This document shows positions 8,445-16,926 of a DNA stretch of 64,000 bases, one piece after another. Source of the DNA: Mycobacterium sp. 852014-50255_SCH5639931 (lineage in GTDB: Bacteria; Actinomycetota; Actinomycetes; Mycobacteriales; Mycobacteriaceae); assembly GCF_001665605.1 (NCBI RefSeq), contig NZ_LZSV01000022.1, forward strand, positions 1 to 64,000. The letters run 5' to 3'. The notes beneath the pieces are model-generated. The model had not been told where the DNA came from and did not search any database. It saw only the letters and a program-made list of their open reading frames with translations. The first letter of the stretch is position 1; the number at the start of each line of letters is the position of its first letter. A program made the position numbers and the translations under genes.

Positions 8445-9239
8445 TCAGGCCGTGGTGCCGCTGGCTATTTCTGACGATTGGGCAATGGCTGCGAATTGGC
8501 GTTTGAGCATTTGGTATCCCCAGGCGAGTACTAGCCAGGGCGCGATGAGCCAGGGCATGTTGAGCATGATGAACTTCACGCCCAGGTCAAAGAAACTCGA
8601 GGTGTTCACCGACGGCAAGCCGCCGATGATTTCGCTGCCGTAGTAGTACCAGGTCAGCACCGTGTGGGTGACGGCCGTGGACATGACGAGCAAAGTGCCG
8701 CGGTAGTCGGTGAATTGCGAGCGTTTGAGCATGATCAGACCCGTGACGCCGACGCAGGCGTTGATGACCGAGAGCACCTCGATCATCAAGAAATGGGGAT
8801 TTGGGTTGAGGTAGCGCAGATCTCCACCGTCGATGTAGGCCCACCACGGGTAAGCCCAGGCGCTTTCGCGAGCGCCGGCGATCGGCTTGTGCAGGATCAG
8901 CCACCCCAACTCCCACGTCAGGTGGGTGGCGTAGGAGCAGATCACGAACGGCAGCACGATCCCCTGCAGGCGCTCGAACCTGGTCCAGCGCCGCAGCGAC
9001 GGGATCGGCAGAAAGGCCGCAAAGATTCCCACGAAGTAGGCGGCCGTAGCTTGAGTGGCCAGCAGGTTGGCCATCAGCCCGCGGTCCATATGGCCGTGGA
9101 ACACCAGGTACGTGTAGAGCGGGAAGCCCAGCACAAGCGAACCGAACGCCAAGATCCACATCAATCGCAAACCCCGGGACGGCGGCAGGGCGCTAATGAC
9201 AGGCTTCGCGGTAGCCGGGGGGACTGCGGTGGCGGTCAT
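8445..9239 (-). CDS. Polytopic membrane protein, possibly emopamil-binding-protein-like
   Basis: 264 aa from the ATG at 9237-9239, which has AAGGAGC upstream; an in-frame start 192 bases earlier adds a sequence with no membrane or domain character. I count six or seven hydrophobic segments (about 25-47, 63-85, 95-120, 150-172, 185-205, 220-245). Acidic and aromatic residues inside membrane segments (HLTWELGW, YPWWAYIDGGDLRY) recall the EXPERA/emopamil-binding family of sterol isomerase-like proteins, but the match is weak. It is divergent from a DoxX-like gene, sharing a 222-bp intergenic region with a perfect inverted repeat. Confidence 0.65.
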   Translation of the reverse strand: MTATAVPPATAKPVISALPPSRGLRLMWILAFGSLVLGFPLYTYLVFHGHMDRGLMANLLATQATAAYFVGIFAAFLPIPSLRRWTRFERLQGIVLPFVICSYATHLTWELGWLILHKPIAGARESAWAYPWWAYIDGGDLRYLNPNPHFLMIEVLSVINACVGVTGLIMLKRSQFTDYRGTLLVMSTAVTHTVLTWYYYGSEIIGGLPSVNTSSFFDLGVKFIMLNMPWLIAPWLVLAWGYQMLKRQFAAIAQSSEIASGTTA

Positions 9240-9411
9240 CAGTGCTCCTTGGTGACTTTCACAAGCAGAATAATGATTACTGCAGGAACAGACATAGTTA
9301 CCCCCGCCGCCCAAGCCGCTACCGAAGCCGGCAAGATCACCCGACGTCCCGCGATCCAAGCGATGTATCACAGACCTCAAGTCGTCGGCGGTCACGTTTT
9401 GGCGTCGTGGC

Positions 9412-9443
9412 GTGTCGTAGCAGTAGACCACTCGTTACGACAC
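9412..9443. promoter_or_regulatory. Probable operator in divergent promoter region
   Basis: GTGTCGTA (9412-9419) and TACGACAC (9436-9443) are perfect 8-bp inverted repeats separated by 16 bases, ending 18 bp before the ATG of the DoxX-like gene. The wide spacing suggests a dimer contacting two major-groove sites more than two turns apart, or two dimers. No regulator gene is adjacent. Confidence 0.5.
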
Positions 9444-9461
9444 ATCGCCGGAGACTCTGAA

Positions 9462-9905
9462 ATGACTGCGATCACAAAAACCCGCGAGATGCGCACTCGC
9501 GCCCAGGTGACCACCTACTGGATTGCCACCGCCCTGCTCGTCGCTGAGCTGACACTGGGAGGCATCTGGGATGTGCTCCGCGTTCCGTTGGTTCGCAACG
9601 TCGTGACGCACTTGGGCTATCCGACGTACTTCTTGGTTTTGCTTGGGACATGGAAACTGCTCGGCGCGGCTGCCCTCGTTGTGCCGCGGCTTCCACTGGT
9701 CAAGGAGTGGGCCTACGCCGGCATCTTCTTTGTCTTTTCGGGGGCCATCGTGTCGCACTTGACCACGGGCAAGGATGTCCAAGAAGTCGCGATCTGCTCC
9801 ATTGTGCTCGTACTGACGGTTGCGTCATGGGCCCTGCGTCCGGCGGCACGCACGCTCCACAAACGCGAACACGACCAGGACATAAGCGTGGCGGAGTCAA
9901 CATGA
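9462..9905 (+). CDS. DoxX-like small membrane protein
   Basis: 147 aa from the ATG at 9462. Four hydrophobic segments (about 18-40, 55-77, 84-104, 110-128) and the pattern WDVLRVP...LGYPTYFLVLLGTWKLLGAAALVVPRLPLVKEWAYAGIFF match the DoxX-like (DoxX_2) family of four-helix membrane proteins. Their role is unclear; some are linked to oxidative stress or quinone chemistry. It is probably monocistronic and preceded by the 9412-9443 inverted repeat. Confidence 0.75.
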   Translation: MTAITKTREMRTRAQVTTYWIATALLVAELTLGGIWDVLRVPLVRNVVTHLGYPTYFLVLLGTWKLLGAAALVVPRLPLVKEWAYAGIFFVFSGAIVSHLTTGKDVQEVAICSIVLVLTVASWALRPAARTLHKREHDQDISVAEST

Positions 9906-10442
9906 CCTTAGTGGCCGGCTGCTCGGGGCGCCCCGAACTTCTCTGAGCTGCAAGAGATGGCGCTGCCCAGCTGCGCGCGGATCGGGTCGATGTCAGGGGC
10001 GCTGCTGCGGCGCGACGTTCAGTGAGCTGCCGACAAGACGACCGAAAGATGTCGCCGTTGCGGCGCCACGCAGGGTGGAGCCGATCGCGTCGTCCACGAT
10101 TGACGAAGGCCAACGCCTTGCCGAGGAGTTCGTCACCCAGTGTCACCAGGATCGTCGTTCCTATGTGAACCTCAATCTGCAACTCGCCGAGTACAATTCG
10201 CGGCTATCGCTCGATGTTGCCCTGTCGAATGCCGACGTACCCGGGACCTTAGTGGTTTTTCGCAATCAGCGTCCGGCAGCCGGCACAACGGTGGCAGTCT
10301 CCGCGCCACCCGGAGTGACGATGCCAACCGTCTGACCCCGACCGCACCCGGCGCTTCGGGTCAGCCAGCCGGATTCGGTTGGACGACAACGCATCCGGCC
10401 TACGCTGACCGACTCAATGCGTGCGATCCCCGCCTCGGTGCA
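9906..10442. other. Gene-poor stretch, no supported gene
   Basis: 537 bp between the DoxX-like gene and the SCO6745-like gene. It holds open frames of up to 86 codons on the plus strand (10075-10335) and a minus-strand frame overlapping the DoxX-like gene, but none has a ribosome site, a recognisable motif or a convincing composition. It may be decayed coding sequence. I could not identify a parent gene. Confidence 0.5.
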
Positions 10443-11216
10443 TCACCCATTGGCCGGTAAGGTCGCGGCGCTGGCTTTCAGCGACTCCAAAGCGGCGGCG
10501 CTGAGCCGGGCGAGTTCGTCCGCCTCGTCGGGAGTGAGGGCGGCTGCGAAAATTTCGGCCATCCGGCGGTTGGTCGCCTCCTCGACCTCGGCGTAGCGGT
10601 CCTTTTTGTCCGCGCCGTCGGCGAACGGCTCCGACCAGCCGAACATCGCGGCATACTGATGCCCCTTGTTGAGCATGTGGGCCTCCACGGGGGTGATACC
10701 CGAGATCGTGAGGGCGTTGAAATGCACTCCGGCCCGCAGCTCCCGCAGGACGTGCATCACCTGCAGCGTCCGCGCGGGCGGGTCCTCGTCCAGCGACATG
10801 GTGCGCCACCCGGCGTACAGCGGCAGACCCCCATCCGGTGTCGCCGCGACGATCTTTTCCCCCAGCGCGGCGATGCGGTCCAGCCCCTCGCCGCCGGCCA
10901 GGTGCCTACGCGCGAAGCCGGCGGCCTGTTCCCAGTACACCTCGGCCGCGCCCATCGCGCCGCGAACCGCGACGCCCTCCTCCCACAGGCTCCGCAGGGA
11001 GGTGGGCTCGAACACCACGAACACCGAACTGACCGCGACGCCGGTGGCCTCGCCCAGCACCCCGCCGCGCCCCGCAACGTATCCGGCGAGCGGGTTCTGG
11101 TAGCCGGCCGCGACGCTTTCGGCGAGATTCTCGGGGTGCAGCATGAACATCCCGACCGCTTGTCCGATGGACGAACCCGCGGTGACGGCGGCGTCGAGCA
11201 CGTCGTTGTGACTCAT
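10443..11216 (-). CDS. SCO6745-family (SalK-like) protein
   Basis: 257 aa, helical, starting at the ATG 11214-11216 behind AAGGAGAAA. The features VGMFMLHPENLAESVAAGYQNPLAGYVAGRGGVLG and SSVFVVFEPTSLRSLWEEG match the SCO6745/SalK-like group of actinobacterial proteins, in which the His-Pro of the first block and the VFxxFxP block are conserved. The biochemical role of the group is not established. It is separated from neighbours by about 300 bp on either side. Confidence 0.7.
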   Translation of the reverse strand: MSHNDVLDAAVTAGSSIGQAVGMFMLHPENLAESVAAGYQNPLAGYVAGRGGVLGEATGVAVSSVFVVFEPTSLRSLWEEGVAVRGAMGAAEVYWEQAAGFARRHLAGGEGLDRIAALGEKIVAATPDGGLPLYAGWRTMSLDEDPPARTLQVMHVLRELRAGVHFNALTISGITPVEAHMLNKGHQYAAMFGWSEPFADGADKKDRYAEVEEATNRRMAEIFAAALTPDEADELARLSAAALESLKASAATLPANG

Positions 11217-11227
11217 GGCTTTTCTCC

Positions 11228-11494
11228 TTGTCAGGCAGTCGCGTTCATGTCAGTTTCCCTGCTGCGTGGGTCGGGTCGACGCTACTCCTGGTGGTCCGTA
11301 GCGACTACGCAGGCAGCGGCGGCTCCCCTGATAGCCGGCACCGACACTTCTTGAGCAGAGCAGTCACTAACCCGCCGGGTTCGGGTCGACGCCATCCAGC
11401 CAGAGCCGCGTGCCGAACCCTCTCCTCTCCTCGCGCTTGCGCCGAGGACATTTACGGCCTCGACCGAGACGGTAATGGCGTGGGGTGCGAATAG
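11228..11494 (+). pseudogene. Excalibur calcium-binding domain remnant
   Basis: The last 19 residues of this frame, CAEDIYGLDRDGNGVGCE, match the end of an Excalibur domain: the DxDxDG calcium loop (DRDGNG) and the closing GxxCE. Complete Excalibur proteins have a signal peptide and an upstream F.(N/D)C block, and neither is present here. The rest of the 88-codon frame is Arg/Pro-rich and looks non-coding. I read it as the decayed 3' end of a small secreted Excalibur protein. The whole gap between genes here is 327 bp, and nothing else in it is recognisable. Confidence 0.45.
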
Positions 11495-11543
11495 AACCTT
11501 CCCACAAGTACTCGTACTTCAGCCGCGCGTCTCGCCGCCCGGT

Positions 11544-11996
11544 TTACGGCCGCGGCGGCAGCGCCGCCAACCACCCATCCGAAAGCAGCTCCAATAGTTG
11601 CCCATCCGGATCGCGGATCATCGCCATCGCCTCCGTCACCGTTGCGTCCACCACCGCTCCCCCGAACTCCTCGACCTTCTCGAGTACGGAGCCGAGATCG
11701 GACACCGAAAACGAAATATGCGTCAGCCCAATCTGATCCATGACGCGTTCCGACCCGCTGTGAACTTGACGCTTCGAGTAGTCCATGAGTTCGAGCACGA
11801 ACCCGTCGCGCACCAAGTAAGTCGCGTGCACCCCGAGCGGCTCGGGAAGCTGCACAAGCTTGGCGGTGGGACCGTCGGGCGGATCAAGCTCCCACCAGAA
11901 CTGGAACCCAAGCACATTTTCGTAGAACCGCCGCGACCGCTCGCGATCGGAGACGCACAATCCGACATGGTTGAAGGTCGTGCGGTGACTACTCAT
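11544..11996 (-). CDS. Glyoxalase/VOC-family protein
   Basis: 150 aa from the ATG at 11994-11996, which has GAAAGG upstream; an in-frame longer start would run into the promoter of the divergent P450 gene. Two beta-alpha-beta-beta-beta halves are visible: FNHVGLCVSDRERSRRFYENVLGF (H10 a likely metal ligand) and GLTHISFSVSDLGSVLEKVEEFG, ending in MIRDPDGQLLELL with the metal-binding Glu. VOC enzymes do metal-dependent isomerase, dioxygenase or lyase chemistry. It is divergent from the P450/tocopherol-cyclase operon (87 bp apart) and may act with it. Confidence 0.85.
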   Translation of the reverse strand: MSSHRTTFNHVGLCVSDRERSRRFYENVLGFQFWWELDPPDGPTAKLVQLPEPLGVHATYLVRDGFVLELMDYSKRQVHSGSERVMDQIGLTHISFSVSDLGSVLEKVEEFGGAVVDATVTEAMAMIRDPDGQLLELLSDGWLAALPPRP

Positions 11997-12083
11997 CGCG
12001 GCCTTTCTCGACAGAACCGACGAGCGTAATAATGCAAAGATAGTGTAGATAGCCGAGCTCACGCCGCGGTGGAGGACTTTGAG

Positions 12084-13337
12084 ATGGCAGCCCGTCCCGA
12101 CGTCGCCGATGACGTCATCGTCGACTTCGACCACCACTCCGACGCGTTCAACCTCAACGAGCTGGCCATCAACGCCGAGCTGAGACAACGCTGCCCCGTC
12201 GCCTGGAACGAGAACTACGGCGGCTTCTGGTTCCTCAGCAGCTACGACGCAGTCAGCCACACGGCGAGAGATGGCGACACCTTCGCCCACAAATACGAGC
12301 CCAACGCCGCCGATGGCGTCGACTACCAAGGCGAGATGGGCGTCCCGCGGCCTGAGGGCCAGCCGGCGCTGGGCATCGGCGAGGTCGACGGCCCCTACCA
12401 CCTAGCCCTACGGCACGCGCTGGCCCCGTTCCTCTCCCCCGGCGCAGTCCAGAAACTCAAGCCGTTCATGGAACAAAAAGCCCATGAGTTCCTCGACCAA
12501 AAAATCGAAGACGGGCAGATGGACCTCGTCCTCGACTACGCCAGCCCGGTCCCCGCCATCCTCACCATGAAGCTGATGGGCCTGCCGCACGACAACTGGC
12601 ATCTCTACGCCAACCTGTTCCACTCCGTCATGGCCGTCCCGCAAGACAGCCCCGAGTACCTCGACGCCATCGCCAAAGTCCCCGCCATGATGCAAGAAGT
12701 CCTCGAGTACGCGGCCAGCAGACGAGCCAGACCGGAAGACGACCTGACCAGCTTCCTCATCCAGTTCGAATTCGACGGCCAGCGCCTCACCGACGAACAG
12801 CTGCTCAACATCCTCTGGAACCTCATCGGCGGCGGCGTCGACACCACCACGTCCCAAACCGCGCTCACGCTTCAATACCTGGGCACCCATACAGACCTGA
12901 GACAACAACTCATCGACCACCCCGACCTCTACCGCACAGCGACCGACGAATTCCTGCGCTTCTTCTCGGTCAACCAAACCCTCAGCCGCACAGTCACTCA
13001 CGACGTCGAACTCAACGGCCAACACCTGAGAAAGAACGATAAGGTCGTCATCAGCTGGCTCTCCGCCAACCACGACGACAAAGAATTCCAAAAGCCCGAC
13101 GAGATCATTTTGGACCGAACACCCAACCGCCACCTCGCCTTCGGTCTCGGGCCGCACCGCTGCATCGGCTCACACCTGGCGCGGCTGATGGCCGAGGTAA
13201 TGGTCAGGGCCGTCCTCGACCGCATCCCCGACTACCAGGTCGACGTGCAAAACGTCCACCAATACCTGGGCAACCCGAGCATGACCGGCCTGGGCACGCT
13301 GCCGGTCACCTTCACCCCCGGAGCGAAGCGAGGCTAG
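12084..13337 (+). CDS. Cytochrome P450
   Basis: 417 aa from the ATG at 12084, preferred over a GTG at 12069 because GGAGG lies 9 bases upstream. The heme-binding loop is FGLGPHRCIG with axial C360; the I-helix oxygen-activation motif is GGGVDTTTSQ; the ExxR motif is EFLRF. It is a soluble class I bacterial P450 needing ferredoxin and reductase, neither encoded in this operon. It is the first gene of a four-gene operon: its stop codon is immediately followed by the ATG of the hydrolase. Substrate unknown. Confidence 0.93.
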   Translation: MAARPDVADDVIVDFDHHSDAFNLNELAINAELRQRCPVAWNENYGGFWFLSSYDAVSHTARDGDTFAHKYEPNAADGVDYQGEMGVPRPEGQPALGIGEVDGPYHLALRHALAPFLSPGAVQKLKPFMEQKAHEFLDQKIEDGQMDLVLDYASPVPAILTMKLMGLPHDNWHLYANLFHSVMAVPQDSPEYLDAIAKVPAMMQEVLEYAASRRARPEDDLTSFLIQFEFDGQRLTDEQLLNILWNLIGGGVDTTTSQTALTLQYLGTHTDLRQQLIDHPDLYRTATDEFLRFFSVNQTLSRTVTHDVELNGQHLRKNDKVVISWLSANHDDKEFQKPDEIILDRTPNRHLAFGLGPHRCIGSHLARLMAEVMVRAVLDRIPDYQVDVQNVHQYLGNPSMTGLGTLPVTFTPGAKRG

Positions 13338-14516
13338 ATGCCAGACAGCGCTCGCAAATCCGCCAACCCGATGACGCAAGTGCTGGGTCCGTTCACCCGC
13401 ACCGGCGGCTTCTACGCCCGCTCGTGGGGCACCTACCTGGATCGTCAACCCGACGAGCTACCGGTGGCCCGGCCCACCATCGCGCTCGCGGCGCAGGCAT
13501 TCCGCGACGAAATCCTGCTGGCCGGCTTCAGCCTGTTGCGCCGGGCTCCCGACGCAAAAACGCTCGAACGGATCGACAGCGAAGTGCTTGCGGCGCAGGA
13601 GTTTTACGGTAACAAGGGCTGGCTCGACAATCCCGAGGGTTTCTTTGCCCCTCCCCCACTCCCCACCGACGTGACGGTCAAGCGCGTCAGCAGCATGGGA
13701 CGCAACTACGAGCGGCTGTCCTTCGACAGCGACTACGAGCCCCACGAAGGCGAACCCGGCCGGGAACGGTGGCGCAGCTACACCGGCAACAACCGCGAAT
13801 ACGCCCTGATGTTCCGGCACCGCCGGCCGCGGCCCTGGCTGATCTGTATCCACGGCGCCGAGATGGGACGGGCCGCGCTCGACCCGATGCTGTTTCATGC
13901 CTGGCACCTGTACCGGGATCTCGGCCTCAACGTCGCGCTCCCTGTGCTTCCCATGCACGGTCCTCGAGCAAGCGGTGGACCAAAGTTCCCCAGTGAGGAT
14001 GTGCTCGACGACGTTCACGGCGCCGCCCAGGCGGTCTGGGATATCAGGCGCCTCATTGCCTGGATCCGCGCGCAACAGCCCGACGCCGCGATCGGGGTCA
14101 ACGGCATCTCGCTCGGCGGTCTGATCTCGTCGCTGGTCGCCAGCCTCGACGAGGGCCTCACCTGCGCGATCCTGGGCGTGCCGGCCGTCGACCTGGTGAA
14201 CCTGGTCGGCCGCCACGCCGGCCTCAGCGGCCACGCCGCCCTGCGCCACACGATGAACTCGGCCAAACCCCTCGGCCGCATGATCTCGCCGCTGGCCCTG
14301 ACCCCGCGCGTGCCGCAAAAGGGCCGCTTCATCTACGCCGGCCTCGCCGACCGGCTGGTACACCCGCGCGACCAGGTCACCCGACTCTGGGAGCACTGGG
14401 GCAAACCCGAAATCCAGTGGTACCCAGGCGGTCACACCGGATTCTTCCGTTCGCGGCCGGTGCAGCGCTTCATCGACGACGCGCTCGTGCAGTCGGGGCT
14501 GGCCGACAAGAGATGA
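13338..14516 (+). CDS. Alpha/beta hydrolase
   Basis: 392 aa. The nucleophile elbow is GISLGG (S258); the oxyanion strand is WLICIHGAEMG, and a late D and H appear in YAGLADRLVHPRDQV and WYPGGHTGF, completing the triad. An N-terminal 110-residue extension with FYGNKGWLDNPEGFF is characteristic of a large mycobacterial hydrolase group without a known substrate. There is no signal peptide. The ATG directly follows the P450 stop, and the stop overlaps the next start by ATGA, so translation is coupled across three genes. Confidence 0.88.
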   Translation: MPDSARKSANPMTQVLGPFTRTGGFYARSWGTYLDRQPDELPVARPTIALAAQAFRDEILLAGFSLLRRAPDAKTLERIDSEVLAAQEFYGNKGWLDNPEGFFAPPPLPTDVTVKRVSSMGRNYERLSFDSDYEPHEGEPGRERWRSYTGNNREYALMFRHRRPRPWLICIHGAEMGRAALDPMLFHAWHLYRDLGLNVALPVLPMHGPRASGGPKFPSEDVLDDVHGAAQAVWDIRRLIAWIRAQQPDAAIGVNGISLGGLISSLVASLDEGLTCAILGVPAVDLVNLVGRHAGLSGHAALRHTMNSAKPLGRMISPLALTPRVPQKGRFIYAGLADRLVHPRDQVTRLWEHWGKPEIQWYPGGHTGFFRSRPVQRFIDDALVQSGLADKR

Positions 14517-15514
14517 CTGCCTCCTACCTGCGTTGGATAGCGACGAGCGCGGCCAAGCCATTGGTCCATGCCTATCGGCGCACCGGTGCCGACGTGCCCT
14601 TCGGCGATCCGGTTCCTTCACACGGGACAGAAATGGAGGGCTGGTTCTGGCGCCTCACCGATACCGCCTCGGGTCGCGTCGTCGTCGCACTGTGCAGCGT
14701 GAACCGGAATCCAGACGGGGACTGGGCGACCGTCGCGGTCGCACTGCATCCCGGCGGCGTGGTGCGTTCCGCGGCCATGGACGGTGCCCACGCCGAATCG
14801 TCCACGTTCTCAGTGCACGCCGGGACCGCTCCCGACTGCCGTCTGGCGGCGAACACCGATCGACTCCAGATCGACCTTGACGGCATCCACCTCGACCTGC
14901 ACTTCGCCGATCCCTTCAATTGGCCCAAGGCCTTTGGTGGAGGCGGCGTCTTCTCTTCGGTCCCGTTTCTCAACCAATACTGGCATCCCTACCGACTCGG
15001 CGGAAAAGCCACCGGCACAGTCAAATTCAACGACGAGATGTGGTCGTTTGACGGCGCCGCGCTGTACACGGAACGCAACTGGGGCGCGGGCTTCCCCGAG
15101 CGCTGGTGGTGGGGTCAGGCACACGATTTCGGCGACGCCGACGTCTCGGTCGCCTTCTCGGGCGGCCTTCTTCAGCTCGGCCCGATCCGCAGGGACGTCA
15201 CCGGAGTCGTCGTGCGACTCGGCGACCGCGTCATTCGAGTAACCCCGCCGGTGCCCGTGCGATCGGACGTCGGCGACGGACACTGGACCGTGTCAGCACG
15301 CACACTCCGCTACCACATCGAGCTGGACGGAGACGGCACCCGCGCGGATCCGCACGTCTTGCCGGTGCCGCTGCCCGAGCAGCGCCGCAACATCGACACC
15401 GACTTTGAGCACCTCGCCGGCCGATTGCATTGCAGGGTGCGGGAGTACGGCCGGGTGGTGTTCGACGGCACCTGCGAGATCGCTGGCCTGGAGATCGGCA
15501 GCCGACCGGCATAG
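14513..15514 (+). CDS. Tocopherol cyclase-like (CrtC-type lipocalin fold) protein
   Basis: 333 aa from the ATG at 14513 (4-base overlap with the hydrolase). The central stretch matches tocopherol cyclases of plants, cyanobacteria and related actinobacterial proteins: FLNQYWHPYRLGG, a Trp-rich block FDGAALYTERNWGAGFPERWWWGQAHDF, and the GGGGVFSSVPF loop. The fold is a pair of lipocalin-like beta barrels as in hydroxyneurosporene hydratase. Tocopherol cyclase closes a chromanol ring on a prenylated quinol by protonating a double bond; mycobacteria do not make tocopherol, so another prenylated or unsaturated lipid substrate is inferred. No signal peptide is evident. Confidence 0.75.
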   Translation: MTASYLRWIATSAAKPLVHAYRRTGADVPFGDPVPSHGTEMEGWFWRLTDTASGRVVVALCSVNRNPDGDWATVAVALHPGGVVRSAAMDGAHAESSTFSVHAGTAPDCRLAANTDRLQIDLDGIHLDLHFADPFNWPKAFGGGGVFSSVPFLNQYWHPYRLGGKATGTVKFNDEMWSFDGAALYTERNWGAGFPERWWWGQAHDFGDADVSVAFSGGLLQLGPIRRDVTGVVVRLGDRVIRVTPPVPVRSDVGDGHWTVSARTLRYHIELDGDGTRADPHVLPVPLPEQRRNIDTDFEHLAGRLHCRVREYGRVVFDGTCEIAGLEIGSRPA

Positions 15515-15585
15515 CTCGACTCACGGTCGGGAAGTGCGCCTGCCCTCTCATACCACCTGCCATCGCCCGGTAGAGTCACGAACTC

Positions 15586-16599
15586 GTGCAGATCGCAGTG
15601 ACTGGTGGCACCGGATATCTCGGTGCACACGTCGTCCGTGGCCTACTCAATGCTGGCCATCAGGTACGGCTTCTGGCCGAGCCCGGGTGGGACAACCCCG
15701 AACTGCTGCGCAGGCTTTCCGAACTCGGCTCGATAACCGTGCTAGAGGGCGACGTCCGCGAGTCCGATACCGTGGCGACGCTCCTGGACAACAGTGACGC
15801 CCTGCTGCACGCTGCCAGCGTGGTCGGGACCGACAACCGGCGCGAGAACCTGATGTGGGAGATCAACGCGCTCGCGACCGAGTCGATCCTGCGTCAGGCA
15901 CACGGCCGCGGGCTGGACCCGATCGTCACGATCAACAGCTACAGCTCCCTCTTCTCGCCGGCGGTCCCGGTGATCGGGCCGGACACTCCCACCGCGGCGG
16001 GTAGGTCGTCCTACGCCAAGACGAAGGGCTACGCCGATCGTGCTGCCCGGCGCCTGCAAGACGAGGGTGCGCCCGTTGTCATCACCTATCCGTCCAGCGT
16101 GGTCGGACCGGCCTTCATGACGGCCCCCGGTATCACCGAACAGGGCTGGGCGCCAATCATCCGCGCGGGTGTCGCGCCGCGACTGCGGCACGCCGGAATG
16201 ATGATGGTGGACGTCCGTGACATCTCCGATGTGCATATCGCGTCGATGCAGCCGGGCCGCGGCCCCAAACGCTACGTGTGCGGCGGCGTGATGCTGAGCT
16301 TCGATGAGATGATCTGCGCGCTCGAGGCCGGCTCCGGGCGTCGCATCAGGCGAATTCCCGTGACTGGCGGAATGTTTCGGGCACTGGGCAGGATCGCGGA
16401 CGCCGTCGGGAACCTACTGCCACTCGGGGCCGGATTCAGTTTCGAAGCGGCACAACTGCTGACCGCGGCGATACCAACCGATGACTCCCGCACCCTGGCC
16501 GAGCTCGGGGTGACCTGGCGCTCACCTCGCGAGGCGATCATCGCGACGTTCGCGCACCGCAGCGGAGAAGAACCCTGCGGAACACCCGCTAGCGGGTGA
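15586..16599 (+). CDS. NAD-dependent epimerase/dehydratase (extended SDR)
   Basis: 337 aa from the GTG at 15586. TGGTGYLG is the Rossmann dinucleotide loop, YAKTK holds the catalytic Tyr and Lys, and the C-terminal half has the extended-SDR pattern with a substrate lid (VDVRDISDVHIASM). It resembles the 3-beta-hydroxysteroid dehydrogenase/dihydroflavonol reductase-like group more than sugar epimerases. It lies 71 bp behind the tocopherol-cyclase-like gene and is probably the last gene of that operon. Confidence 0.85.
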   Translation: MQIAVTGGTGYLGAHVVRGLLNAGHQVRLLAEPGWDNPELLRRLSELGSITVLEGDVRESDTVATLLDNSDALLHAASVVGTDNRRENLMWEINALATESILRQAHGRGLDPIVTINSYSSLFSPAVPVIGPDTPTAAGRSSYAKTKGYADRAARRLQDEGAPVVITYPSSVVGPAFMTAPGITEQGWAPIIRAGVAPRLRHAGMMMVDVRDISDVHIASMQPGRGPKRYVCGGVMLSFDEMICALEAGSGRRIRRIPVTGGMFRALGRIADAVGNLLPLGAGFSFEAAQLLTAAIPTDDSRTLAELGVTWRSPREAIIATFAHRSGEEPCGTPASG

Positions 16600-16731
16600 A
16601 AAGCCGTTCCTCGATGCCGAGCCGGCGTCGCTCTGCCACGTCGCACCTCCAAGAACGATCGACTTTGCCCGCGCTTCCTGGCCAACTTGGCTCGTCGGGC
16701 TCAGATCACTTCCTATGGAACCGGAATCGGC

Positions 16732-16917
16732 TTAATCGGGTTGCCCTGCTGGATCGACGAACAGTTCTCGACGGAGGCACTTCGGCGATAGCGAACGCTG
16801 CGAGTCTTCAGCACAGATGTCCGACAGCGGCTTTTTTCCGGTGTACGAGTAGAACGGACCGTCCTTCGGATGCGGCGGGGCGATGGCCGCGCGTGCAGGT
16901 GGTCGTGAGGCGGTCAT
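16732..16917 (-). pseudogene. Truncated ORF downstream of the acyltransferase-like gene
   Basis: 61 codons starting MTASRPPARAAIAPPHPKDGPFYSYTGKKPLSDI from an ATG with GAGGGGAAG 4-9 bases upstream. The start lies 9 bp after the stop of the E2-like gene, the position expected of a next gene in the operon. After about 35 residues the sequence loses protein character and stops. I read it as the 5' part of a degraded gene whose remainder is lost; the 327-bp gap (16600-16926) contains nothing else I can name. It could also be a genuine small protein. Confidence 0.35.
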
Positions 16918-16926
16918 GGCTTCCCC

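Noticed and set aside
10075..10335. 86-codon ORF in the 9.9-10.4 kb gap
   Set aside because: No ribosome site, no homology I recognise and no signal or membrane features; kept only as part of the gap description.
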